Origin: Haliscomenobacter sp040403615
Lineage (GTDB): Bacteria; Bacteroidota; Bacteroidia; Chitinophagales; Saprospiraceae
Assembly (NCBI RefSeq): GCF_040403615.1
Contig: NZ_JBBAKG010000011.1
Coordinates: 33,674 to 97,673, forward strand
Reading direction: 5' to 3'
Length of the DNA stretch: 64,000 nt
The translations under genes were made by a program, and so were the position numbers. Positions 46,556-54,619 of the stretch are shown here, one piece after another (position 1 is the stretch's first letter; every line of letters begins with the position of its first letter). The notes beneath the pieces were generated by a model that did no database searches, was not told the DNA's origin, and saw nothing but the letters and a program-made list of their open reading frames with translations.

Positions 46556-47233
46556 CTAAACGTGAAAATTCTCGGTCACCACCTTGCCATCAAACAAATT
46601 GATCACCCGGTGGGCAAAACCAGAATCATGCGGGGAGTGCGTAACCATTACAATGGTCGTCCCTTCGTTATTGAGTTCGCGGAGGAGGTTCATCACCTGC
46701 TCGCCGTTGGAAGAATCGAGGTTACCGGTAGGTTCATCCGCGAGGATCATCTTGGGGCTGGCCACTACTGCGCGGGCAATGGCCGTACGCTGTTGCTGAC
46801 CACCCGAGAGTTGCTGAGGGAAGTGGTTGCGGCGGTGCATCATGTTCATGCGCTCCAGGGCGGCTTCTGCGCGTTTTTTGCGATCAGCAGCGGGCACTTT
46901 GAGGTACAGCAGCGGCAATTCCACATTTTCGTAGACGGTTAGTTCATCAATCAGGTTGAAGCTTTGGAATACGAACCCGATGTTTCCTTTGCGCAATTGG
47001 GCGCGGCTGCGCTCGGGCATTTTGGCTACTTCGGTGCCATAAAAATGGTATTCACCTTCAGAAGGATTGTCCAGGAGTCCCAGAATATTGAGCAAAGTGG
47101 ATTTGCCACAACCAGAAGGCCCCATGATGGCTACAAATTCCCCATCCTGGATTTCCAGGCTGATGCCGTTTAGGGCGGTGGTTTCTACTTCTTCGGTGGT
47201 GAAAACCTTCTGAAGATTGACGGTCTTTATCAT
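46556..47233 (-). CDS. ABC transporter ATP-binding protein (MacB/LolD-like)
   Basis: A 225-aa ATPase with all canonical motifs: Walker A GPSGCGKST, Q-loop VFQSFNLIDELTVYENVE, signature LSGGQQQRTAIARAV, Walker B MILADEPTGNLDS, H-loop VTHSPHD. It energises the permease at 44081. Closely similar to the operon 1 ATPase except at the two positions noted there. Confidence 0.94.
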   Translation of the reverse strand: MIKTVNLQKVFTTEEVETTALNGISLEIQDGEFVAIMGPSGCGKSTLLNILGLLDNPSEGEYHFYGTEVAKMPERSRAQLRKGNIGFVFQSFNLIDELTVYENVELPLLYLKVPAADRKKRAEAALERMNMMHRRNHFPQQLSGGQQQRTAIARAVVASPKMILADEPTGNLDSSNGEQVMNLLRELNNEGTTIVMVTHSPHDSGFAHRVINLFDGKVVTENFHV

Positions 47234-47325
47234 TAGTGATGAGTTATAAATTAGGAGTTATGAGTTATGAGTTGTGAGTTATGAGTTATGAGGTGCACTC
47301 ATAACTCATAATTCATAACTCATAA
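47234..47325. repeat. Tandem GAGTTATGA-type repeat forming a palindrome
   Basis: Several direct copies of a GAGTTATGA-like unit (47250-47291) are followed by the complementary TCATAACTCATAA units (47299-47325), giving a slipped long hairpin between the adaptor and ATPase genes. Units lack separate spacers, so this is not a CRISPR. Confidence 0.7.
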
Positions 47326-48570
47326 TTAGAATTCAAGTACTTCGTTTTCGCCAAAGGTATCGTAAGAGGACGTGATGACCCGGTCTCCCGGTTTCAAACC
47401 TTCCAATACTTCAAAAAATTCGGTGTTTTTGCGCCCCAATGAAACGCGGCGGCGCACCGCACGTTTGTCTCCTTTTTCCAGCACGTACACCCAATTGCCC
47501 CCGGTTGTGGAGAAAAATCCCCCAGTGGCAAGCAAGACTGCCTTGGTGGGCTGACCCAATTGCAGTCGAATAGTGATTGATTGACCGCGTTTGATGCCTT
47601 CTGGCGCCCCCACTATGAATTTCATGTCGACTTCAAAACGCCCACTGCGTACTTCAGGATAAATCTTGATGATTTCGAGGGCGTAACTTTTTCCATTGAA
47701 ATCGAAACTACCTGGTAAACCGCTAAACACGCGATTGATGTAGTATTCATCGATTGCTGCCCGGATTTTGAAACCCCGCAAATCGTCGATTTGACCGATG
47801 TTTTGGCCCTGACTGATGTTGGAACCCACTTCAACATCCATCGAAGAAAGCAGACCTGGCACAGGCGCTTTTACTTCCAGGTTTTCCAGGGTTTGGCGCC
47901 ACAGGGCTACGTTCTTTTGCGTGCGCTCCAGGGTACCTTCCAACTGTTTGATCTGAATCACCGAGTTTTCTTCCTGGTATTTTTGCGATTCAATTTCGAT
48001 TTCGCGCTGTTTGACCAGGCGTTCGTAATCGCGTTTTGCTTTGAGGTATTCTTGTTCAGAGACCACCTTGTCTGCAAATAGTTGCTTGTTGCGGTCGTAT
48101 AAGTCTTTGGCCTGGTCGGTTTGGAAATCCAGTTCACTCAAATTGCGCCGCAAAGTAAAGCGTTCCACTTTCAAGCGTTGGCGGGTATTTTGAAGGTCGT
48201 TGACCAAGCGACTCGCTTCGGTTTCGGACTGCAAAAAATTGAGTTTGAGCTGTTGGTTTTCGAGTTTGAGCAAGGTTTGACCTTTGGCAACGTTGTTGCC
48301 CCCTTCTACCAGTTTTTCGGTTACATACCCCCCGACCACTGCATCTAGGCGGATGGTTTTGAGGGGCAATACATTGCCTGTAACCGGAATGGTTTCATCA
48401 AAGGTACCATCAATGACCTCCGAAATGGTGAGCTTGTCTTGCTCTACATTAAGCGTGGTTTTGTGCTCTTTGAGCAATTGCCAGCCAAAAAAGCCTACAA
48501 ATGCAGCAACCAGTACAATCAGTACAATTCGTTGGGTCGTCCAAAATTTCTTTTCAATCTTTCTATCCAT
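47326..48570 (-). CDS. HlyD/RND-type periplasmic adaptor subunit
   Basis: A 414-aa membrane-fusion protein. One N-terminal transmembrane helix (about 15-33), a split biotinyl-lipoyl domain (VVGGYVTEKLVEGGNNVAKG and VKAPVPGLLSSMDVEVGSNI), a long helical hairpin (about 110-225, coiled coil), beta-barrel and membrane-proximal domains (TGGFFSTTGGNWVYVLEKG, GLKPGDRVITSSYD). It links the inner-membrane ABC unit to a TolC-like channel. First gene of exporter operon 2, under the twin-dyad promoter. No TolC gene follows; one is in operon 1. Confidence 0.92.
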   Translation of the reverse strand: MDRKIEKKFWTTQRIVLIVLVAAFVGFFGWQLLKEHKTTLNVEQDKLTISEVIDGTFDETIPVTGNVLPLKTIRLDAVVGGYVTEKLVEGGNNVAKGQTLLKLENQQLKLNFLQSETEASRLVNDLQNTRQRLKVERFTLRRNLSELDFQTDQAKDLYDRNKQLFADKVVSEQEYLKAKRDYERLVKQREIEIESQKYQEENSVIQIKQLEGTLERTQKNVALWRQTLENLEVKAPVPGLLSSMDVEVGSNISQGQNIGQIDDLRGFKIRAAIDEYYINRVFSGLPGSFDFNGKSYALEIIKIYPEVRSGRFEVDMKFIVGAPEGIKRGQSITIRLQLGQPTKAVLLATGGFFSTTGGNWVYVLEKGDKRAVRRRVSLGRKNTEFFEVLEGLKPGDRVITSSYDTFGENEVLEF

Positions 48571-48638
48571 GGCAGTGGTTTGGCTTGTTGTTCTCCTGGA
48601 GCGGTCTTCTGTTCCGTTCCGTATCTATGGTTTAAGAG

Positions 48639-48655
48639 TTCAAGCCTTATGCCAA
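48639..48655 (-). promoter_or_regulatory. Sigma-54-like -24/-12 promoter, exporter operon 2
   Basis: On the minus strand TTGGCAT-N5-TTGAA (48655 down to 48639): GG, 10 nt, GA. The expected transcription start is 50-60 nt before the HlyD start. Same layout as 30716-30732. Confidence 0.6.
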
Positions 48656-48708
48656 AGTTTTAATCAATTGAAATTCAATTATTTGAAGTCTTATTCAATG
48701 CGGTTTCT

Positions 48709-48745
48709 TGTTCAGAAGCGGACAGGATGTGTACGGAAACGGACA
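48709..48745 (-). promoter_or_regulatory. Twin dyad activator sites upstream of exporter operon 2
   Basis: Minus-strand TGTCC-GTTTCC-GTACA (48745-48730) and TGTCC-GCTTCT-GAACA (48724-48709), 21 bp apart. The second site ends 54 nt before the -24 element, exactly as in operon 1. The spacers differ in sequence, so the match is not simply a copied DNA block. Confidence 0.75.
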
Positions 48746-48770
48746 TAGTGGTTAACCATGTTTTGCAGGA

Positions 48771-50423
48771 CTACTTTTGTAATAAAGTTGACATCGTCTT
48801 TTTGAACCATTTCGTTTTGGCCAAATCACTTTTGGGAATGTTCTGCCTTTGTTGAAGATGAGTACAATAAGATTTCATGGGCAGGTTTTTGTAAAAATCC
48901 TCAAATTCACTACTTTTTAATGATGACCCAATGAATTCAGCTTGATCGAAATTTTCTTGTTTATTTTTAAATCTATTTTGTAGTGGTTTAGCGAGGAATT
49001 CTGGTTCTCCAAAATAGGGGTACTCCAGTCTTTTGGTTGCTAATGTATAAACTAGACGTTCGACAATTTCATCCTTAGCTGTCCTTAAATCATTGACGTA
49101 TTGAGCCTTGTCAAATGACCGATTTTTGCCTTGGTAATAGTCTGCCAGGTTAGCGGGATGATAAAGCAAGTTTTCAATAGAATAATAGGGTAAAACGAAG
49201 AGATTGGGGTATTTGGCTTTTATTAACTCAATATCCTCGTCGCTTAAAAAATCTCTATCAACTATGCCCTTAAAGGTTCCTGAACGAACTTTATGGAAAA
49301 CGCTGTTGCGGTCTTTCTCTGCTACAAAAACAGCTTTGTCAATTCCTGCAAGAGCATAATAATCCTGGTCTAAATTTTCTACAAAATACACGTCCATTGA
49401 TTGGAATAAAGAGGAAAGGAATTCTTTTCCAACCGCGATCTCATAAATGTCTGGATTGTCTTTTGCTTCGGGAGTAAGTACTTTCGGCTGGTCAAAATCG
49501 AAGTCGTCAAAGTCAATGATGGTGGCTTGATCTGCATGTTTTGCATACTCAATGAATCCAAGAGAATGTGATGCAGTCCAAAGTTGAGATTTTTCAGGAA
49601 TCCAATTCTCAATGATTTCTTTAAGTAGATTGTACTGAATTTTAGTGTTTAGATGCAGATCGAGTTCATCGAAAAAATAGATGGTTTCTTGGAATAAATC
49701 TCGACGACTCATTAGGTTGAAAATCACGTTAAATACTTCTTTTTCTCCCGCACTTAGCAAATCATAATGAATAGTTGAAGTACCTTTTTTGAAGATGATT
49801 TGGGCTACTTTTCCTTCCAAAGGCGGAATGATTTCAACTAAACTTAAATTCGTTCCATTGGCATGCCCAAAGATATTTTCCAACGCTCGGTTAATTGGAT
49901 TTATGTATTTTTCTCTAATAACTTGTGCAGGGTTCTGAAGTTGAAATACTTCTTTGAGAATATTTCCTGTAACATTGTCAATATCATTTTCAAAACGATT
50001 ATCGCGATCAATAAAAAAATCTGGACGGTCAAAATCCGATTGGATACTTCCAATATTGCCTAAAGCGGTTTTTGTCAATCTAGATAGCTGTCGAAAACTA
50101 GTCCGCCCATAAAATGAGTCACTTTTATGAAAAGATTGAGTAGAAAAATTAGCTTTTCCGTTCGTGCCTACCTTAGATCCATCATCAAAAAGCACCAAAG
50201 CTTCCGTAACTACATCTATATTCTTGCGAAAATAACTACTCTGGACATTCTGGGACTTTCCATCTTTTATGGAATTAAGATACTGAAACGCATCAAAAAC
50301 CGAAGACTTCCCCGAGCCATTGGATCCAATCAACAATACTAGTTTAGCCTGCGGAGGGATGTTCTCAATCCGCAAATCGGTGAAACGTTTGAAATTCTTT
50401 AATTCAAGTTTAGTGATGCGCAT
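48771..50423 (-). CDS. Fused ABC-type ATPase and DUF4435/TOPRIM protein (candidate PARIS-like or OLD-like defence gene)
   Basis: A 550-aa protein. Residues 1-300 are an SMC/ABC-type ATPase (AAA_21-like): Walker A GSNGSGKSS (33-41), signature LSAGE (223-227), Walker B IYFFDELD (248-255), switch His286 (TASHSLGF). Residues about 340-430 match DUF4435, a TOPRIM-like fold: E349 in YFVENLDQDYY, D389 and D391 in GIVDRDF, then YYSIEN (413-418). In PARIS systems these are two proteins (AriA ATPase, AriB effector); fused forms are known. Base composition is visibly more AT-rich (hand-counted lines 33-40% GC) than neighbours (about 50%), suggesting horizontal acquisition. It stands alone. Alternatives are an OLD-family nuclease or an uncharacterised DNA-repair ATPase. 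Confidence 0.8.
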   Translation of the reverse strand: MRITKLELKNFKRFTDLRIENIPPQAKLVLLIGSNGSGKSSVFDAFQYLNSIKDGKSQNVQSSYFRKNIDVVTEALVLFDDGSKVGTNGKANFSTQSFHKSDSFYGRTSFRQLSRLTKTALGNIGSIQSDFDRPDFFIDRDNRFENDIDNVTGNILKEVFQLQNPAQVIREKYINPINRALENIFGHANGTNLSLVEIIPPLEGKVAQIIFKKGTSTIHYDLLSAGEKEVFNVIFNLMSRRDLFQETIYFFDELDLHLNTKIQYNLLKEIIENWIPEKSQLWTASHSLGFIEYAKHADQATIIDFDDFDFDQPKVLTPEAKDNPDIYEIAVGKEFLSSLFQSMDVYFVENLDQDYYALAGIDKAVFVAEKDRNSVFHKVRSGTFKGIVDRDFLSDEDIELIKAKYPNLFVLPYYSIENLLYHPANLADYYQGKNRSFDKAQYVNDLRTAKDEIVERLVYTLATKRLEYPYFGEPEFLAKPLQNRFKNKQENFDQAEFIGSSLKSSEFEDFYKNLPMKSYCTHLQQRQNIPKSDLAKTKWFKKTMSTLLQK

Positions 50424-50445
50424 CGAATCGGTCTAATTTCACAAT

Positions 50446-50483
50446 TAAGTACTTGATCAAAACGAAAAGCTTGAATAAGTACT
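50446..50483 (-). promoter_or_regulatory. Direct repeats upstream of the ATPase-TOPRIM gene
   Basis: TAAGTACT occurs at 50446-50453 and 50476-50483, exactly 30 bp apart (about three helical turns). The first is part of the palindrome AAGTACTT. They lie 23-60 bp upstream of the start codon and could be an operator. No regulator gene is adjacent. Confidence 0.4.
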
Positions 50484-50512
50484 CAAAAGTAAAAAAAATA
50501 AACAAATAATCC

Positions 50513-51520
50513 TTACACCGCCTTCACTTCCTCCAAAACCCTAATCTGCTCCAGAATCTCATCCATTGCGATCAATGGCGCTTTGCCTGCGCTGATTACT
50601 TCGTGGATATTCTGAAACAATGGCGCCCAATTGCCAGGCAGTGTTTCGATGCGGCCACGCAGGTGCAAACCGCTTACTTCGGCATTGAGCGTAGCCCAGT
50701 TGGCCTCCGATTCAATGCCAAAACCAGGCATGCCCGGCATGATGCCAGCTTTGAGGTGATCTTCTTGTACATCAATGCCGTATTTGACAAAAGAGCCTTT
50801 GGTGCCTTGGATTATATAGCGAGGAGTGTCTTCACGCACCAATAAGCTGCTTTTCAGCGTCACCTTGATTTTTCCATAATCCAAACGCACGTCAAACGCA
50901 TCATCTACTTCAGAATGTTCGCGTTGAGTGAACTTTATGCCCCACACAGATTTTGGTTTCCCGAAAAGCACAATGGTTTGATCCAGGATATGCGAACCCA
51001 GGTCGTATAAAATGCCATTGCCAGGAGCGATAACTTCTTTCCATTTTTTGGGGTTCAAAACGGGTTTGTAGCGGTTGAAATGGGCTTCGTAGCTCAAAAC
51101 ATCTCCAATCAAGCCTTCAGAAATCACTTTCTGGATGGTAAGGAAATCGCTGTCCCAGCGGCGGTTTTGAAACACGAATAAATGCTTGCCCAGGTCTTGG
51201 GCCAGTTTGATCAACGTTTCTGCCTCGGCAGCAGTAGCCGTAAAGGGTTTTTCCACCAACACATGCTTACCCGCTTCCAGGCATTTTTGGGTATAGGCAA
51301 AATGCGTTTCGTTGGGTGAAGCAATGCTTACCAGATCCACCTCAGGATCAGCCAATACTGCATCCAGACTGGTAGCCTTTTGCACGCCAGGATAAATGTC
51401 TTGCGGGTTTTGGTTGTTGCTGACAATGGTCTTGAGTCGAAAATTTGGATTGGCCAAAAAAAATGGCGCTTGCAGGTAGCGTCCAGAGAGTCCGAATCCA
51501 ACGATGGCTACAGTAGTCAT
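50513..51520 (-). CDS. Gfo/Idh/MocA-family oxidoreductase
   Basis: A 335-aa NAD(P)-dependent dehydrogenase. N-terminal Rossmann fold with GFGLSGRYLQ (nucleotide-binding glycines), conserved EKP (VEKPFTATAAEAE, catalytic Lys region), and a C-terminal alpha/beta substrate domain with GILYDLGSHILDQ. Family members oxidise sugars, inositols or related polyols. Close resemblance to the YvaA/YdgJ scyllo-inositol-type group is possible but not certain. Single gene. Confidence 0.9.
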   Translation of the reverse strand: MTTVAIVGFGLSGRYLQAPFFLANPNFRLKTIVSNNQNPQDIYPGVQKATSLDAVLADPEVDLVSIASPNETHFAYTQKCLEAGKHVLVEKPFTATAAEAETLIKLAQDLGKHLFVFQNRRWDSDFLTIQKVISEGLIGDVLSYEAHFNRYKPVLNPKKWKEVIAPGNGILYDLGSHILDQTIVLFGKPKSVWGIKFTQREHSEVDDAFDVRLDYGKIKVTLKSSLLVREDTPRYIIQGTKGSFVKYGIDVQEDHLKAGIMPGMPGFGIESEANWATLNAEVSGLHLRGRIETLPGNWAPLFQNIHEVISAGKAPLIAMDEILEQIRVLEEVKAV

Positions 51521-51563
51521 AGGTGCTGATGTTTATAAAAGTTTGATCTGGTAAAAGTATATC

Positions 51564-51687
51564 AAGTAACGCAGAAAAATTAACTTCCCGATTTTGGGTT
51601 TTGAATAGGAAGTCGAACGGTTCATTTCAAGTGAGCTTCCTAATCAAAACCCTCTCAAAAAATCGGGAAGTAATTTTTTGCGTCATA
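51564..51687. repeat. Palindromic intergenic element, copy B (family 1)
   Basis: Inverted copy of element A, differing at three of 123 positions, with the core AACGGTTCATTTCAAGTG in the 21-nt loop. Two of the three changes fall in the inner stem and leave two mismatches there. It abuts the stop codon of the PQQ dehydrogenase, with the opposite orientation to copy A relative to its gene. Confidence 0.85.
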
Positions 51688-53841
51688 CTAAGGCAACGTA
51701 AAAGCGACATACTTGTCCCCGGATTTGCTTTTGAGTTTTCCGCCTCCACAAGCAATGACCAGGTATTGCTTGCCATTTACTGCATAAACACTGGGTGAGG
51801 CGTATCCAGCAGCAGGTAGCGTTGTTTGCCACAGTATTTTTCCAGAGTTGCGATCAATTGCCCTGAATTGCTGGTCTTTGGTGGCGGCAATAAACAATAA
51901 TCCGCCTGCGGTGACTGCTGGCGCGCCATAATTGTCGGTTCCGGTAGGAGGAATTCCTTTGGCAGTCAGTTCCGGATACTCGCCGAGGGGAATTTGCCAA
52001 CGGCGTTTGCCGGTATTCAAATCAATGGCCGTTAGCGTACCCCATGGCGGGGTACTTACTGGGTAGCCATTGCGGTCGTACCAGCGGTTGTAGCCGGTAT
52101 GTCTGTATGGGGAAGACGAAAGCTTATGTTCATTCTTTGTTTTTATCTTGGTATTCTTTCCATTCAGAAAGGCTACAATGGCCTGGATTTCTGGTTCTTT
52201 CAATTGGGTGATGGCGGGCATCATGCCCCGACCTTTGGCCATAATTTGGCGAATGCCCGCTTCGTCGTACTTAACAGCGATATTTTGCAAACCCGGATAT
52301 GTACCATCGTGATTGCCTTCCCGATTTTCACCATGACAGGCCCCACAATGGGTCAGGTACAATTGTTTGCCCGATTTTAGGGATTGGTGGTCTTCCTCTT
52401 TAGGGATGGCAACTAAGGAACTATATACCGGATTCTCTTTGGCGGGAACGTACATGACGCTGTTTTCATCTACTGCGGCGCCACCCCATTGGGCGCCACC
52501 ATCCGTTCCAGGGTAAAAGAGGGTACGCTGGTATCCTATTGGAATAAACGGCTGACCAGTGTTCGCTTTGCGCACTTCTGCGATGATTTCATCGCGATCA
52601 GCAGTAAAGGAATTGACCTCGGATGTAGTAAAACTTTGACGGGTAAACGGCTCTGGACCCAAGGGGATGGGTTGAGTAGGGGAGGCCTGCTCTCCCGCAA
52701 TTTCGGATGCAGGAAAAGAACGCTCTTCAATGGGAAACAAAGGCTTGCCTGTGACCCGATCAAAAACAAAAGTGAATCCCTGCTTGCTCAGTACGGATAC
52801 CGCATCGATTTTTTGGCCATTTTTGGTCACTGTAAACAAATTGGGTGGGGCAGGAATGTCGCGATCCCAAATATCGTGGTGTACGGTTTGGAAATGCCAC
52901 AAGCGTTTGCCCGTATTGGCATCCAACGCCAGGAGGCAATTGGCAAAAAGGTTATCCCCTTTGCGGTTTCCGCCATAAAAATCAAAGGCTGCGGAGCCGG
53001 TTGGAGCGAACACGATGCCTCTTTTGGTATCCACGGCCATGCCCATCCAGCTATTTGCCCCGCCAAGGTTTTGGTAATTTTGTTTTTCCCAGGTACTGTA
53101 ACCGTATTCTCCTGGGCGAGGGATGGTGTGAAAAGTCCAGATTTTACGGCCTGTTCGGGTATCATAGGCTCGGATGTCACCCAATAGGGCAGTGGCGCTT
53201 TCGGCGACTCTGGTGCCTACAATCAGGATGTTTTTATAAACCGAAACCGGAGTATTGCATACAACGTAGTCGTCGGCACCCGGGCGTTGAATTCCGTCGA
53301 TCAGGTTGATTTTTCCATTGCTACCAAAAGAAAGAATGGGTTGACCATTTTTGGCATTGAGAGCATACAAGTAGGCGCCGTATCCAAAGAAGATTCGGCC
53401 TTCCGTGCCATCACTCCAATAAGCAACCCCGCGACTGGTCATGTTGAAGGTTTGGTCATTCAACCTTGTTTTCCACAATTCTTTGCCACTTGCCGCATCT
53501 AACGCAAATGCTTGTGACCCCGCCGAAACCCCGTACATCACACCATTTATAATCAAGGGGTTGCATTGCATTTGGGTTGTATTTTTTAGGGTATCGGCGC
53601 CTCCGGATTGATAGCCCCAGGCCACTTTGAGCTGGGCAACATTTTGGGGATTGATTTGGGTAAGCGCTGAATAGTGGTTTTTGTCTGAACCGCCATTGTA
53701 TTCCGGCCAGTCCGCCGCAGTTCCTGGATCAAAGCGGATACTGCTCATGGTAAAAAACAAGCCGATGATGAAAAAATACAAGATCCAACCTGGGCTTAGT
53801 GGCGAAGATTTCAAGTCTACGGAGTCATTGTTTTTTTTCAT
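51688..53841 (-). CDS. PQQ-dependent dehydrogenase with inserted cytochrome c domain
   Basis: A 717-aa membrane-anchored quinoprotein. The start at 53841 is preferred (53868 adds nine residues). One N-terminal transmembrane helix (about 18-37), then an eight-bladed PQQ propeller (DWPEYNGGSDKNHYSALTQI start; W-docking motifs such as AFALDAASGKELWKTRL, LLALDANTGKRLWHFQ, LTAIDLNTGKRRWQIPL). A cytochrome c domain with CGACH is inserted at about residues 500-580, before the last blades, with MMPAI as a likely axial-Met region. Similar to glucose/quinate-type dehydrogenases (Gcd-like). It oxidises a sugar or alcohol in the periplasm and passes electrons to the respiratory chain; the substrate is not known. 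Confidence 0.88.
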   Translation of the reverse strand: MKKNNDSVDLKSSPLSPGWILYFFIIGLFFTMSSIRFDPGTAADWPEYNGGSDKNHYSALTQINPQNVAQLKVAWGYQSGGADTLKNTTQMQCNPLIINGVMYGVSAGSQAFALDAASGKELWKTRLNDQTFNMTSRGVAYWSDGTEGRIFFGYGAYLYALNAKNGQPILSFGSNGKINLIDGIQRPGADDYVVCNTPVSVYKNILIVGTRVAESATALLGDIRAYDTRTGRKIWTFHTIPRPGEYGYSTWEKQNYQNLGGANSWMGMAVDTKRGIVFAPTGSAAFDFYGGNRKGDNLFANCLLALDANTGKRLWHFQTVHHDIWDRDIPAPPNLFTVTKNGQKIDAVSVLSKQGFTFVFDRVTGKPLFPIEERSFPASEIAGEQASPTQPIPLGPEPFTRQSFTTSEVNSFTADRDEIIAEVRKANTGQPFIPIGYQRTLFYPGTDGGAQWGGAAVDENSVMYVPAKENPVYSSLVAIPKEEDHQSLKSGKQLYLTHCGACHGENREGNHDGTYPGLQNIAVKYDEAGIRQIMAKGRGMMPAITQLKEPEIQAIVAFLNGKNTKIKTKNEHKLSSSPYRHTGYNRWYDRNGYPVSTPPWGTLTAIDLNTGKRRWQIPLGEYPELTAKGIPPTGTDNYGAPAVTAGGLLFIAATKDQQFRAIDRNSGKILWQTTLPAAGYASPSVYAVNGKQYLVIACGGGKLKSKSGDKYVAFTLP

Positions 53842-53896
53842 CACTTTATTTTTTAAAATTGCCATCAAATTATAAAAAAATCACCAACCAAAAAAA

Positions 53897-54034
53897 ACCG
53901 ATCCGGGCTTGCCCGAAGCGCAGGGGCAAACCTATTTATTGCCAGTAGGTGCTTTCTTGGAAGTAGCGGATGGTAAAATCAAGCGGGTTACAAATTACTA
54001 CAACTTACCGCTGTGGATGAAGTTGGTTTCATAA
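53897..54034 (+). pseudogene. 3' remnant of a SnoaL-like / ester-cyclase gene
   Basis: The plus-strand frame from about 53897 to the stop at 54032-54034 reads TDPGLPEAQGQTYLLPVG then AFLEVADGKIKRVTNYYNL and WMKLVS, which matches the C-terminal end of SnoaL-like (NTF2 fold) ester cyclases, with the typical DGKI-RVTNYYNL motif. There is no start codon, and the frame is closed just upstream (stop at about 53873), so about two thirds of the gene is missing. The fragment overlaps the end of the convergent YdeI-like gene by 6 bp. The open part is only about 46 codons; coding origin is inferred from the motif. Confidence 0.6.
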
Positions 54035-54613
54035 ACCCTTCAACGGCTGCGTACCGTACATTTTTCCCTGGCGACTCATTTTGATCAGGTAATTCATGCG
54101 TTTTTGTTTTTCGGCATTGCGGCTATTGCCGGTGATTTCATTGATCCAGCCCACTTTAAGCCGCTTGTAAAAATGGGGAAAAGCCTGAAAATTGTCCCAT
54201 ACTAAGGGATCAGCTTGCAATTGGGTAGCGATCCATTCCGGTACGATCAAGGGATCGTCCATCGAGCCAATTTGATCTGCAATGGGCGCAACGCCTGCCA
54301 GGGTCATCAAGCCCAGTTGTTGCAGTTTCCAGATGCGTTGGCGATTGAGCTCGGAGAGAAAAGTCTTTTTCCTACGCGGCGTGATGCGTTGCACCGCACT
54401 TTCCTCATCGTACTTTTTGGTCACGCCATCAATCCAGCCAAAGCACAAGCATTCTTCCACCATGTCGTCATAGGGTATGGAAGGTTTACCAGTAGCTTTC
54501 CGGTAGGTTTGCAACCATACTTCACTTTTGTCGCTGATGTGGTGGGTTTGCAGCCACTCGCGCCAATGTTGGCGGTGGTGCGGATAAAAAACTTCAGTAA
54601 TTTCTACGGGCAT
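54029..54613 (-). CDS. YdeI/OmpD-associated family protein
   Basis: A 194-aa cytoplasmic protein. SDKSEVWLQTYRKATGKPSI, EECLCFGWIDGVTKKYDEE and ITPRRKKTFLSELN are the characteristic YdeI sequence. A C-terminal helical part contains FPHFYKRLKVGWINE. Members are linked to peptide/antibiotic resistance in enterobacteria, but function here is unknown. Only 6 bp from the upstream PLP decarboxylase, so probably co-transcribed. Confidence 0.88.
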   Translation of the reverse strand: MPVEITEVFYPHHRQHWREWLQTHHISDKSEVWLQTYRKATGKPSIPYDDMVEECLCFGWIDGVTKKYDEESAVQRITPRRKKTFLSELNRQRIWKLQQLGLMTLAGVAPIADQIGSMDDPLIVPEWIATQLQADPLVWDNFQAFPHFYKRLKVGWINEITGNSRNAEKQKRMNYLIKMSRQGKMYGTQPLKGL

Positions 54614-54619
54614 GAGAAA

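Noticed and set aside
47234..47325. CRISPR-like short repeats
   Set aside because: The units are adjacent, degenerate and form a palindrome; there are no unique spacers and no cas genes.
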